The notes under the pieces were generated by a model. It was not told the origin of the DNA. It was given only the letters and a program-made list of their open reading frames with translations, and searched no databases. Positions 30,841 through 40,166 of a stretch of DNA of 64,000 bases are shown one piece after another. The position numbers and the translations under genes were made by a program. Position 1 is the stretch's first letter. The number at the start of each line of letters is the position of its first letter. The stretch spans positions 375,501-439,500 of the forward strand of contig JBAHVR010000292.1 of NCBI GenBank assembly GCA_036898135.1. The letters are read 5' to 3'. Origin of the DNA: Oncomelania hupensis. Its lineage: Eukaryota > Mollusca > Gastropoda > Littorinimorpha > Pomatiopsidae.

Positions 30841-30850
30841 AGGGTCGCCA
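30832..30850 (-). other. GypB primer-binding site
   Basis: Minus strand TGGCGACCCTGACGGGAGC, 7 nt inside the 5' LTR. It starts with TGG and TGGCGACC, which would pair with an Arg-type tRNA 3' end (GGTCGCCA). The remaining match is partial, so primer identity is tentative. Confidence 0.6.
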
Positions 30851-30857
30851 AAGTTAC

Positions 30858-32435
30858 TGTCACGAATATAGGGGGGTGGGGGGGTGGGGTGGGTAGAGCA
30901 ATTACTCCCTGCGCTGTATCTCCTCCCTGCTATAGGCTGATTTGCGGTGACATTCAGGGGGTAATGCTTAGGAGTGCTGGGGAGTGCTAAGGAGTGCTAA
31001 AGAGTTAGATGGATAGACGAGAGGGATGAAATAGTGACTTAACATAGGCTCAGAAAGCAGGGTGTTTACAATAGAATATCAACAATTTATTAAGTGGAAG
31101 TAGCCTAACAGTTGTTTGTTAAGTTACGAATGGGGTCACTGAATAATTGTCTTGGGGAATGCTGAGTAGTCAGGAGTTTTCCGGGCTGGTCAAGTTAAGT
31201 CAATAGGGGTGAGTGTGGGCTGGTTTCATCAAGCGGCACGGGGTAGCTGGTTGGCCAAGCAGTTCAAGAGTCGTGGTGTGCGCTGAGGGGCACACTCATC
31301 TGCGAGTAGTAGGGCGCTGGAGCCGCTGGAGACGGGATGGCGACGGGCCGTGGTCAGTTCGAACGCTGTGTGTGACGAATGGAGGTCACGGGTTGCGGCC
31401 GGGTGCAGTGGCTTGGTTTGTGCGGGCAAGGCGTCCTTCTAGCTGGGTACGTCTCGGTCGTTCGCGTCACAGTGTCAACCCAATATCTGGGAGACACGCA
31501 GCGAGGATGAGTCCTGCAGAGGCCCAGACAGGAACCGTTCTGGAAATAACCAGTCCTCTGCGTCAGGATGGCACCCACATTCTGGATGCCGCACTGTTTA
31601 AGCGCGCATGCCGATCAGATTAGAGTTTGGAAGTTGGTCTGGCACTGGCCAGTACTTTCAAATGTCCAGCCATTGTCACCAATGGTTGCTGGGGGTTTTC
31701 TGTTGGAGTTGGGAGAATTTAGCGGCTGCCGATAATGTGTATTCTTGTTTCGGCGCCTAGGGTTGTTTACTAGCAACAAGGGGTGGGCAATGAGGGTGGG
31801 TATTTACACATTCTGGTTAGGGCGAAAAAAGGGGTGTAAATACATGGGCAATGGCGATTATACACAATGGTTATTAGCTATGCACTTTAGTTTATACAAC
31901 AGGGCAATCATGGCATGGGGGAATATATAGATATATACATATATGCATATTTATGTACATCAACCAAAACCACCGATAACGAGTACAGAGTGCAAAATGG
32001 CATATCAACAAGCATTTCATCCCAACAATACACAGACATGGACGTAAGTATTTACAAGACATACGAACACGTGGGGAAATCGACGGGTGATGGGTATGCA
32101 AAATGATATGGGATAAAGTCACTACTCTTACCTTGACCAAAGAACGGATGAGAACACAATTAAGGCTTGAGCTCAGGGGTCGCGGCAATGGCGGACGTGT
32201 CTCTAGCAGGGTGATGTGTTGTCGTAGGCATGCAAGCGTGGACTGACTCGGTTAGGCGTCACTTTTCAAAATGCCCAGTCCCGGGTCACGTGGGACTGTC
32301 TTTGAGGGGCGGGGCTTGGGACACGTGGTCAGTGGCGAGGCCAACGCTCGTGACGGTTACGTGTTGTGGTTGTTCGGTCAAGTGAGTGGAAGTTCATCGA
32401 CAGGAGGCGACAGGCCAAGAAGTCCGCTTGTCACA
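30858..32435 (-). repeat. GypB 5' LTR (long form, 1578 bp)
   Basis: TG...CA ends match the 643-bp copy. A central block of about 940 bp (31208-32147) is unique to this LTR within the window. That block shows no terminal repeats, no duplicated flanks beyond GG, and no transposon-like ORF, so it is probably ancestral LTR sequence. A full length near 1.5 kb also agrees with the GypA LTR. Confidence 0.9.
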
Positions 32436-32440
32436 GATGC
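32436..32440. repeat. GypB target-site duplication, right (GATGC)
   Basis: Matches 25159-25163. Confidence 0.9.
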
Positions 32441-33516
32441 AATGAATTTATTTTTTGTATTTGATTATGACTAGCAGCACTCCACACTATGGAAGCATAG
32501 TTAATATGTGAAAGACAGTGTGCATGGAAGAACACTTTCCTGGCATATTCAGGAACAAAACATCGTAGTTTTGAAAGCAAAAACGTACTTTGGGAAAGGC
32601 GTTTACATATTTGATTAATGTGTTTATTCCATTTGAATTCTGAATCAAGAGTAACTCCAAGTACACGATGGTCTGTTACTTGGTGGACACAAGTGTTATC
32701 TATTGTAATATGTAATTGTAAAGGCTGTAATTGATGTTTTTGTCTTGTTGTGATTATCATGCACTCTGTTTTTTTAGGATGAAGAACCATTTGATTAGTT
32801 AGACACCAGTTTATCACATCATTTAAACTATTTTGTAAAGATGTTTGTATGGACGTAATGTCTTTCCCAGAACAATGTAATGTACTGTCATCTGCAAACA
32901 AATCGCAGATTACATTATTATCTGATATTTGGAGGTGGAGATCGTTTATATAGATACAAAATAGAAGAGGGCCCAGTATCGAGCCTTGAGGAACGCCACA
33001 TTTTACTGTACCTTTTGCTGAGTAATGGCCATATACTACCACTGTCTGCTCTCTATTACTTAAGTAAGATTGGAAAAAAATTGATAGTTGCAGAATTGTT
33101 CAGATACACAGATAATTTACTGATCAATACAGAATGATTAACCATATCAAAAGCTTTTGTAAAGTCTAGATAAACGGCACCAGTAATTAATAATAATTGA
33201 ACATAGTCCGACCAAGCGGTTTGCGTTTTAAACAAATCAATATTAAAGTCTCCCAGTAGCAATACATTAGGGTACGACTTTGTAATGTTGCCCATCATAT
33301 GAACAAACGTTTTGAACCATGTTTGAGTTGCTTTAGGATTTCTGTATATATAACCAATCATGACAGGTTGAGCCACAGTCGGACGAAATTCTAACCAAAT
33401 GCATTCAATATCAGAAGGTTCACAATCAGATCTCCTTGTAATATATGAAGCAATAGATGTATGTATATATACTGCCATTCCAGTTTGTCCCAACATTTGT
33501 GAATCTTTTCTTATGA

Positions 33517-33521
33517 GTGTG
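33517..33521. repeat. GypC target-site duplication, left (GTGTG)
   Basis: GTGTG before the left LTR; repeated at 36920-36924 after the right LTR. Confidence 0.85.
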
Positions 33522-34145
33522 TGTTACACTCAGTTTGATGTTGGTGTTTTCTATCAGTAGTAGATTCAGCTCCAATGAGTGAATTCTCCTGATGAGTGTA
33601 AGTACGGATTCGATTATCCACGCAACCCGTTCAATCAGCATACAAGTCACTGAGTCTTCGTATGAAGTTTTCCACGTTTATTCAGCACACATCAACATCT
33701 GCATACAATCGCCTTTTCACTTTTACAACAACACAATTTTTACTTTCCAACTCACTATCACTCTCTTTTCAGTGCGGCACTTATATAGTCTCTTCATACT
33801 CCAGAACAATGTAGAAAAACCGGGTATGACGTAATTTAACCAATCGCTTCTAACTTCGTCATCACTGTCTTACGTCATACATCTTTCCTTTCTGACCAAG
33901 CATGTTCTCAAAATTTCTACACCTTATCGCGAAAGCTTCTATTGACAGTAAACAGGCAAATCCAGAGAATTCTCCAATAATATCGACCAACTAAAATTAT
34001 CAACGTTATACAAAGCTTCCTCTAACCACAACACAAACTCAAATCAAAGGTAAATAAACTCTATTATTGAATACTTTGCAAATCGAAACGATTAGATCTA
34101 TCGTGCGCGTTTCAGACATGCTATCGTTTGCGTTTCAACGTAACA
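33522..34145 (-). repeat. GypC 3' LTR
   Basis: 624 bp, about 99% identical to the copy at 36297-36919. It contains two facing CRE-like sites, TGACGTAA near 33826 and TTACGTCA near 33870. The 3' LTR is preceded in element orientation by GAGTGGGGGG, a good polypurine tract. Confidence 0.9.
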
Positions 34146-34399
34146 TAACCCCCCACTCAAGAAGAAAGTTACCCAATTTCTTTCAACAACGTTGGAACGT
34201 AATGCACAAACAAAGTCCAGAATTAAAACTTACTTCAGACTGTCTGAATACTGTCAATGTTCTCAGTTCATTCACACAGAGTCAAAGTTTCTCATCTGCA
34301 AGTCTTTCTGGATACTGTCAATGTTCACAGTTCATTCACACAAGGTCAATGTTTCTCATTTGCAAATCTGTTTAGATATTGCCAATGTTTTCCACACAG
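34146..34399 (-). other. GypC 3' untranslated region
   Basis: Contains the 64-bp tandem repeats and, against the LTR, the purine tract GAGTGGGGGG (minus strand, about 34160-34150). Confidence 0.65.
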
Positions 34400-34400
34400 T
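34243..34400 (-). repeat. 64-bp tandem repeat in the GypC 3' UTR
   Basis: About 2.4 units, each with ATACTGTCAATGTTC and CAGTTCATTCACACA; starts at 34248, 34312 and (diverged) 34376. Confidence 0.85.
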
Positions 34401-36264
34401 CAATGTTCTTCCATCCGCCAGGAAACGACGCCCTCGTCGGTCACTGTTGTCATCGGCCCAGGGTCAAAGACGGTGATCTCGTGGGCTTTCCTGGAGTCAG
34501 TGCATCCTTCGTTGCTCCCGTGCTTCTTCTTCACGACCACGACAGGGGACGCATAGGGGGAACTGGACACCCTGATGATGCCCATCTTCAGCATCTCATC
34601 GGTGTCTTTCTTCAAGGATTCGCGGGCCTTGAAAGGGATCGGGAAGGGTTTTGATCGAACGGGAATATTTGAAGTGAGGTGGACTTCATGTTCGACCAAA
34701 GTCGTAGATCCTGGGACATCGCTGAAGCTATGGGAAAACTCACCCATAAGGTCCTTGAGCTCCATCTTTTGACCTTCCGTCAAGCGTGGTCCTTGCTTAA
34801 CATCATTGATGCCTTCTTTGCTATGGAAGTCTCCCAGTTCCAACAGTTCCTCGCTGTCAAAGCTGTCATCGATCTCAGCTGCTGTTGCTACGTGTACAGT
34901 CTCTGGCGGCCTCTCCACGTACAGCTTAAGGAGGTTGGCGTGGCATATCTTGGAATGCTGGCCGACCTTCACCTTGTAGTCGTTGATTCCCACCACGGTC
35001 TCCACTTCGTACGGGCCTTTCCACTGCATCAGTAACTTATTATGATCGGTAGGTAGCAGCACCAGCACTTTGTTGCCAGGTTTAAACTTCCTGTTCACAG
35101 CCCCACGATCATAGTAGTGCTTTCCATAGTCCTGGGACTTCTTCAGGTTTTCTCTCTCGAGAGTTTGCTCCAGCTTCTCCCTTAGCTCAAACACGTACTG
35201 GTAGCTGTTTTTCACCTCTGGGGTCTCTACTTCTTTCGTCCACAGCTCTTTCAGGATGTGCATCGGCCCTCGGATGGTTCTTCCGTACAGCAGCTCGAAC
35301 GGAGAAAAGCCGCTGGACTCCTGCGGCACTTCTCTGTATGCAAAAAGTAAGGCGTTGATGTAACGATGCCATTGTCTGGGTTGCTCGCTGCACAGTTTCT
35401 TCAGGGTGGACTTCAGCGTAGCATTGAACTTTTCGACAAGCCCGTTACACATTGGATGGTAGGGTGTCGTAGTCAAATGCCGGATGCTCAGCAGTCTGTT
35501 GACCTCCTTCATGCAGTCAGAGACGAACTGCGTCCCGAGGTCTGTCAGAATCTCTTCAGGCACTCCAAGTCTACTGAACATGTCCACCAGTGCCTCTGCA
35601 ACAGTTTCAGTGTCAATCTTCTTCAGAGGGACTGCTTCTGGGTACCGAGTCGCATAGTCCACTAAAGTCAGTACCCACCGATGACCTTCTTCACTCGGAG
35701 GTCTTATTTCGCCGAATAAGTCTAAGGCCACCCTCTTGAAAGGTCGGTCGATCAAAGGCATCCTCAGCATAGGCACTTTCGGGACCCTTCCTCGAGGTAT
35801 GATCTTCTGGCTATGGTCACATGATCGGCAGAAACGGCTGACGTCCGCCTGAAGTCCTGGCCAGTAGAACACCGCCTGGATTCGGTCTGACGTCTTCTTG
35901 ATGCCTAGGTGACCTCCCATGATTGAGTCATGTGCTACTTCCATCACTTGGCGCCTTATGGGTAACGGTACCAAGACTTGACGTAGTGGTTTACCTCCGT
36001 TGACCCTCGGGTGCTGGAAGATTATGTACAGGATCTTGGCCTTCACCTCGAAATAGACCGTGCCACTGCCCTTGGTCACGTGGTCTTGGCGGTTCCTGTA
36101 CTTGTTTAAAGTGCTGTCAGCTTCCTGGAGCTGGATCAGCTTATCTCTGTCAACGATGGCAGCTTTGGAGTTGTCGGCGACCTTCAGTGGCGTAGACGCC
36201 TTGTCTCTCTTGGCCTGGGCCCTGGTAGTAACAGCACCGACGATCTCTGGTTGAACCCTTGGCT
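34400..36264 (-). pseudogene. GypC pol remnant: integrase plus truncated RT
   Basis: Open frame after a TAG near 36268. It starts PEIVGAVTTRAQAKRDK, the linker after protease in integrase-first elements. Integrase zinc site: HDSIMGGHLGIKKTS ... FCRSCDHSQK. Catalytic motifs ALDLFGEI (D), LTDLGTQFVSD (D, with Leu where Asn is usual) and NGLVEKFN (E), then QWKGPYEVE (GPY module). The RT entry follows: VRSKPFPIPFKARESLKKD, SSPYASPVVVVKKKHGSN, then a decayed EITVFDPGPMTT and a stop at 34400. RT motifs A-E and RNase H are absent. The frame's integrity suggests recent loss or mobilisation as a deleted form. Confidence 0.9.
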
Positions 36265-36271
36265 ATGACGT

Positions 36272-36292
36272 GGATCGACGACTTGGCCCCCA
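36272..36292 (-). other. GypC primer-binding site candidate
   Basis: Minus strand TGGGGGCCAAGTCGTCGATC, 4 nt from the 5' LTR, starting with TGG. Different from GypA and GypB; I cannot assign the tRNA. Confidence 0.5.
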
Positions 36293-36296
36293 AAAA

Positions 36297-36919
36297 TGTT
36301 ACACTCAGTTTGATGTTGGTGTTTTCTATCAGTAGTAGATTCAGCCCCAATGCGTGAATTCTACTGATGAGTGTAAGTACGGATTCGATTATCCACGCAA
36401 CCCGTTCAATCAGCATACAAGTCACTGAGTCTTCGTATGAAGTTTTCCACGTTTATTCAGCACACATCAACATCTGCATACAATCGCCTTTTCACTTTTA
36501 CAACAACACAATTTTTACTTTCCAACTCACTATCACTCTCGTTTCAGTGCGGCACTTATATAGTCTCTTCATACTCCAGAACAATGTAGAAAAATCGGGT
36601 ATGACGTAATTTAACCAATCGCTTCTAACTTCGTCATCACTGTCTTACGTCATACATCTTTCCTTTCTGACCAAGCATGTTCTCAAAATTTCTACACCTT
36701 ATCGCGAAGCTTCTATTGACAGTAAACAGGCAAATCTAGAGAATTCTCCAATAATATCGACCAACTAAAATTATCAACGTTATACAAAGCTTCCTCTAAC
36801 CACAACACAAACTCAAATCAAAGGTAAATAAACTCTATTATTGAATACTTTGCAAATCGAAACGATTAGATCTATCGTGCGCGTTTCAGACATGCTATCG
36901 TTTGCGTTTCAACGTAACA
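36297..36919 (-). repeat. GypC 5' LTR
   Basis: 623 bp. It differs from the left LTR at about seven positions, e.g. CAGCCCC against CAGCTCC, and one A fewer in CGCGAAGC. Confidence 0.9.
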
Positions 36920-37127
36920 GTGTGTAGGATGCTATACTAATAGATATGTCACTGTGGTCTTTGTTTAATCGAGTTTCACTAATGCCTAGCAAGTGCAGAA
37001 ATGGCTGTTCATTAAGAAGCATATTCACATCGATAAACTTATTGTATAGAGAATTAATATTAACATGACCTACGCGAATTTCAGTATTTTTATAAGCATT
37101 TAAAGGTGGTTTTAAATTTGATGCCAT
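36920..37127 (-). pseudogene. LINE-G ORF2 piece 1 (endonuclease N-terminus)
   Basis: Starts MASNLKPPLNAYKNTEIRVG, then HVNINSLYNKFIDVNMLLNE and LLGISETRL (catalytic Glu), ending SISIASYT at the GypC insertion. The frame continues as LIRKDSQMLGQTGMAVYIH in piece 2 when one GTGTG copy is ignored. The upstream neighbour is a microsatellite and then ORF1. Confidence 0.85.
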
Positions 37128-37188
37128 ACTGATATAATGTATAGCTAATGATACATATTTTACATTTAAAAATTAGGAAAGATAATAA

Positions 37189-37256
<68 letters not shown>

Positions 37257-37532
37257 CAATAGTGAAACAAATTAACCACAACAAATGCGTGAGTACGCGA
37301 TTTAAATTAATCTTTTCCGAAGTAGAGCAGTGAATTATTAATTACATACCGGTTTGTGCAGTCTCTTCTTATTAAATCAACAAAACAAGTATCTCATTTA
37401 ATAAAGGGCGGCAATCACCATTAGGAGTAATAATATCTTGTAGTGTTTACAGAGATACATTTATAGACAAAGCTGCAAAAGTCAGTCCCTAAAGTCAACT
37501 CATCATTGAATACAGTCATACAGCTGTTAGTA
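37128..37532 (-). other. LINE-G inter-ORF region with (ATT)n expansion
   Basis: About 400 bp between ORF1 and ORF2, unusually long for this type of element, largely explained by the AAT microsatellite at 37184-37253. Confidence 0.6.
37184..37253. repeat. (AAT)n microsatellite inside LINE-G
   Basis: About 22 nearly perfect AAT units. Confidence 0.93.
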
Positions 37533-39110
37533 TCAACATACTGATCGTATAAACGATTCAAACAAGCGGACAAGCGTTTGCTTGTTATGTATTTCATGAG
37601 AAAACCCTGGCCTATAAATTTGGTTATTACTTGTAACACGAGGCTCACATTCAAAATAGGGCATCTGAATCCCTGTAGGAAGAGTCTGATATTTGGGATA
37701 TTGGTATTGCATATTTCCACCAGGTGAAATTTGATGACTGTTGTTTATAGCATTCATCATTGGCTTTTGTGTCATTTGACTATCTTCATTGTGAAAAAAA
37801 GTGCGACTGGGGGACCAGTACCCAGGTGACAACCGTGATGATTCTTGGGTCTGTGGCGTTTGGAGGAGCGGTGGCTTTTCATTGTTCAACATTTGATGAT
37901 TATGACTTGTACTGTCTTGTGGTTTGATTGCATATTTGATGTTACATCCAAGTCTGGCTGTGCCTAATCGACTAGGATGAATGCTGTTTTCATATAGAGT
38001 CTTTTTTGGATAACCGTTTTGAGTGGTAAATGTTGATGTGTTATTTATGAAACATGTATTTTCCTTGTCACACATCTCCTGCAAGTGTTTGTTGGACATT
38101 GCCACTGTTTTTGCATGTGAGCTTGCTGTGTTCTTGGGAGGAATGATATATGAGAAGTACAAGTTAGCAAGTGGAAAGCATTTATGGAGAAGCTTTTGGA
38201 TTCCAGTACACACAGTGACTGTGGCCACATTTTTATAACAGCTGTCAACGCCAACATGTACGACAAGATTTTGAATGTTTCTGTTGACCGGAATGTGACG
38301 TAGCCAATGCAAGACATCATCAATTGTAAGGCCAGGTATGCAAATCTTCTGACACTTATTGGCATTTGGAAATGTTAACTCTGGTTTGACAAATCTGATT
38401 ACAGAATCACCAATCATGAGGCATGTAACATTTTCTCTAACCCTCATCTCTGCAAGAAGCTCTCGAGGCGTTTTATCAGAGGAACAGCTACTGTCACTGC
38501 AAGCAGAATTAGAAGAAAAAACAAGGGGCTGGCGGTCTTGGTCAGAGTTATGTGAATGTTTTATGAAGGACTGTTCCTGCTTTGATTTCAATGATTGGTT
38601 TGTGGGAAAACTTTGGTTTTTTTTGCTTTTTTGTGGTTTAGGTGATGATTGCATTGATGTTGCATGTACATTGGTATCAATTTCAAGCTTGTGAGACATC
38701 AGTTGTTGCAATTTTGAGTCTTCTGCAGCAAGTTTAGTTGGTGTCGTGAATGCAGGTGATGAAATGAGAGGCTGATTCAATTGAGTTTCTACCTGACGAG
38801 CACAGGAGCATTCTTTTCTCATGCTGAGCTGTTTTTTTACATCACCAAGCTGTGATTTGAGGATCTGATTTTGTTTTTCCAGCTCTTTCACTTTTTTTGC
38901 CAAGTCATTTATGATATCACTTTGCTCATCAAGCTTATGTTCCATATGCGTTTTCAGGGAAGATTTTACTTGGACTTTAGCTGTTTCAATTTCACAGACA
39001 GATTTATCTGACACATTTTGGATAGCAGCTGATAGGTTATTTAACTGCCGTTGTACAGCTTTTAAAGTTTGTTTTGTTTGACTGAGCGTGAGTGGTTTAT
39101 TTGTTGGTGT
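37533..39110 (-). pseudogene. LINE-G ORF1, C-terminal two thirds: coiled coil plus SGNH-esterase-like domain
   Basis: An open frame of about 520 codons whose 5' end has no ATG and continues from upstream coding sequence. Numbering from the GTG at 39014: residues ~20-65 form a coiled coil (DLAKKVKELEKQNQILKSQ). A Ser/Lys/Gln-rich linker follows, then an SGNH-type domain: LMIGDSVIRF (Ser204, block I), PGLT (block II Gly228), VVHVGVDS (block III, where GxND is usual) and SIHPSRLGTARLG (His346, block V). Esterase domains in ORF1 are known from CR1/L2-clade LINEs. The block III Asn is replaced and the Asp before His346 is not evident, so activity is doubtful. A host GDSL hydrolase is excluded by the position upstream of a LINE ORF2. 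Confidence 0.75.
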
Positions 39111-40166
39111 ACGTCGAAATTTGGTGTGTTGGATAGTGAGGACGCCTACTTTTGAATTTAGGAAAAGTTGGTATTCCTTCTTGGATGTTTGGTGGAAACA
39201 AGACAGCCGTATTTTTTATACTGTCATGCATTCCAAGAGATACGTCATCACTATTCTTTGCAATACCCCCTGGCACGTAAGTGGCATCAACCGCTACTTT
39301 CGAATAATCACAAGATACTGTGCCATGAGTGTTTTCAGAGAACACAACGTAAGCACCAGCTTCATCATGTGTTTCATCAACATTGAGGCTGCTCAGTTTG
39401 ACAACATTGGAGCTGCAGGTTAAATTGACAACTGGCATATTCTCTAGTTCACAAACTGGACTAAGAGGCATAAACATGCCAAGAGAGCTGCTCATTGAAT
39501 ATTCACAAGGTACGTTTGTGGCATCACTACGTAATTTGGAATTATCACGAGCAACTGCGTCACGAGTCTTTTCACAATTTACAATGCTATCGCCTGGTTT
39601 GGTATGCATAAGAGCAACATTAGAATTGCCACGTTTGATTGAAGATGAACTAGTGGACAAACTAACATCCACTACATCGTCTTCAGCTGTGTCATGTTCA
39701 TCATGCACTGGACTAAGAGACCTGAGTGCAGTAGAACACAAGCACGCCTGTGTAGGGTGCATTTCTTGTGAGGGTGCTTAGACGAATTACCTTTGTTACC
39801 ATCACCGCTTGGTAAGGTAAGTGCAAATTTCGTATTCACAACTTCAACGATTTCATCATCAATATCTTTGTCAGACTCAACAAGGTCAACAATGCGCCTT
39901 ATAATTCGAAACTCAGTGTGTACCCAGTCATCTGTACAGTATCCCTGAATCAGAACACTAGGTCTTTTTTTCTGTGCATTGTACAAGTGAATTGTTAGTA
40001 ATTTGTCAAAAGGACAGTCTTTACCCACGTCATCACAAGCCTCATTCCAGACCTTGATCGACGACTGACGAATGTCATTAGAAGGCGTAGAAGCATCCAA
40101 GTTTTGGATCAGTTTTCCTTTAACACGAACATAATCTTTCCACTCAGCACGGAAAGAAGGGAACAA
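39097..40166 (-). pseudogene. LINE-G ORF1, N-terminal part, frameshifted
   Basis: Two overlapping minus frames. 40166-39672 reads FPSFRAEWKDYVRVKGKL and TIHLYNAQKKRPSVLIQG, then DDWVHTEFRIIRRIVDLVES, resembling the N-terminal domain seen in some CR1/L2 ORF1 proteins. After a frame change near 39780 comes a Ser/Asp-rich, low-similarity segment to 39097, where another shift leads into the coiled-coil/esterase frame. No convincing ATG is visible at the 5' end, so the true start is upstream or lost. Confidence 0.6.

Larger units (their letters stand above)
30484..30857 (-). other. GypB leader
   Basis: 374 bp between the 5' LTR and the ATG, including the primer-binding site and a block of 36-bp direct repeats next to it. 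Confidence 0.6.
25164..32435 (-). mobile_element. GypB: complete Gmr1-order Ty3/gypsy element with unequal LTRs
   Basis: A 7.3-kb minus-oriented element, GC-richer than GypA but clearly related: polyprotein domains align end to end. Ends TG...CA, with perfect GATGC duplications. The left (3') LTR is 643 bp and the right (5') LTR 1578 bp; the size difference is one block (about 31208-32147) present only in the right copy. Outside that block I count roughly nine substitutions plus a few indels, so it is older than GypA. The polyprotein frame is still open. Confidence 0.92.
32436..33521 (-). pseudogene. LINE-G ORF2 piece 2: endonuclease joined to RT palm
   Basis: Open stretches encode endonuclease VAVYIHTSIASYIT-like sequence with VLLLGDFNIDLF (about 33270), then jump directly to RT motif A, AVYLDFTKAFDMVNHSVL. 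The C-terminal endonuclease (including Asp-His) and the RT fingers are missing, so roughly 300 codons were deleted internally. A 7-T run on the minus strand (33080-33074) shifts the frame by one before FFQSYLSNREQTVVVYG. RT continues with CGVPQGSILGPLLFCIYIND and motif C as FADDSTLHCSG, then WNKHINQICKRLS. It begins and ends in the duplications of GypC and GypB. Confidence 0.87.
33522..36919 (-). mobile_element. GypC: internally deleted LTR retrotransposon
   Basis: A 3.4-kb minus-oriented element with 624/623-bp LTRs (TGTTACG...TGTAACA), perfect GTGTG duplications and a 2.15-kb interior. Only the end of the protease linker, integrase and the first part of RT remain; gag, most of protease, RT core and RNase H are gone. 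Integrase again precedes RT. I count about seven differences between the LTRs (near 1%), so it is older than GypA. It could move only with enzymes supplied in trans. Confidence 0.9.
16349..40166 (-). mobile_element. LINE-G: CR1/L2-like LINE carrying three nested LTR retrotransposons
   Basis: One minus-strand LINE, exploded by nested insertions. 5' to 3': ORF1 (40166-37533, frameshifted), an AAT microsatellite, then ORF2 in four pieces (37127-36920, 33521-32436, 25163-24931, 16748-16622), a 3' UTR, an AATAAA signal at 16379-16374, and three TAAAGTC units at the 3' end (16349-16369). Between the pieces sit GypC, GypB and GypA, each with a perfect 5-bp duplication of LINE sequence. Reading across each junction with one duplication copy dropped keeps the LINE frame, so these are insertions into one LINE, not chance neighbours. 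Confidence 0.88.

Noticed and set aside
31213..31623. 136-residue plus-strand frame within the GypB long LTR
   Set aside because: Antisense to the element, Arg/Trp/Gly-rich from GC-rich composition, absent from the other LTR, and without a recognisable domain.
31208..32147. A fourth transposon inserted in the GypB 5' LTR
   Set aside because: No terminal inverted or direct repeats, no target duplication beyond GG and no transposon-like ORF. A deletion in the partner LTR explains the size difference better.
37533..39014. Host GDSL/SGNH hydrolase gene
   Set aside because: It has no introns or its own start, shares a strand with and lies just upstream of a LINE ORF2, and combines coiled coil plus esterase as known for CR1/L2 ORF1.
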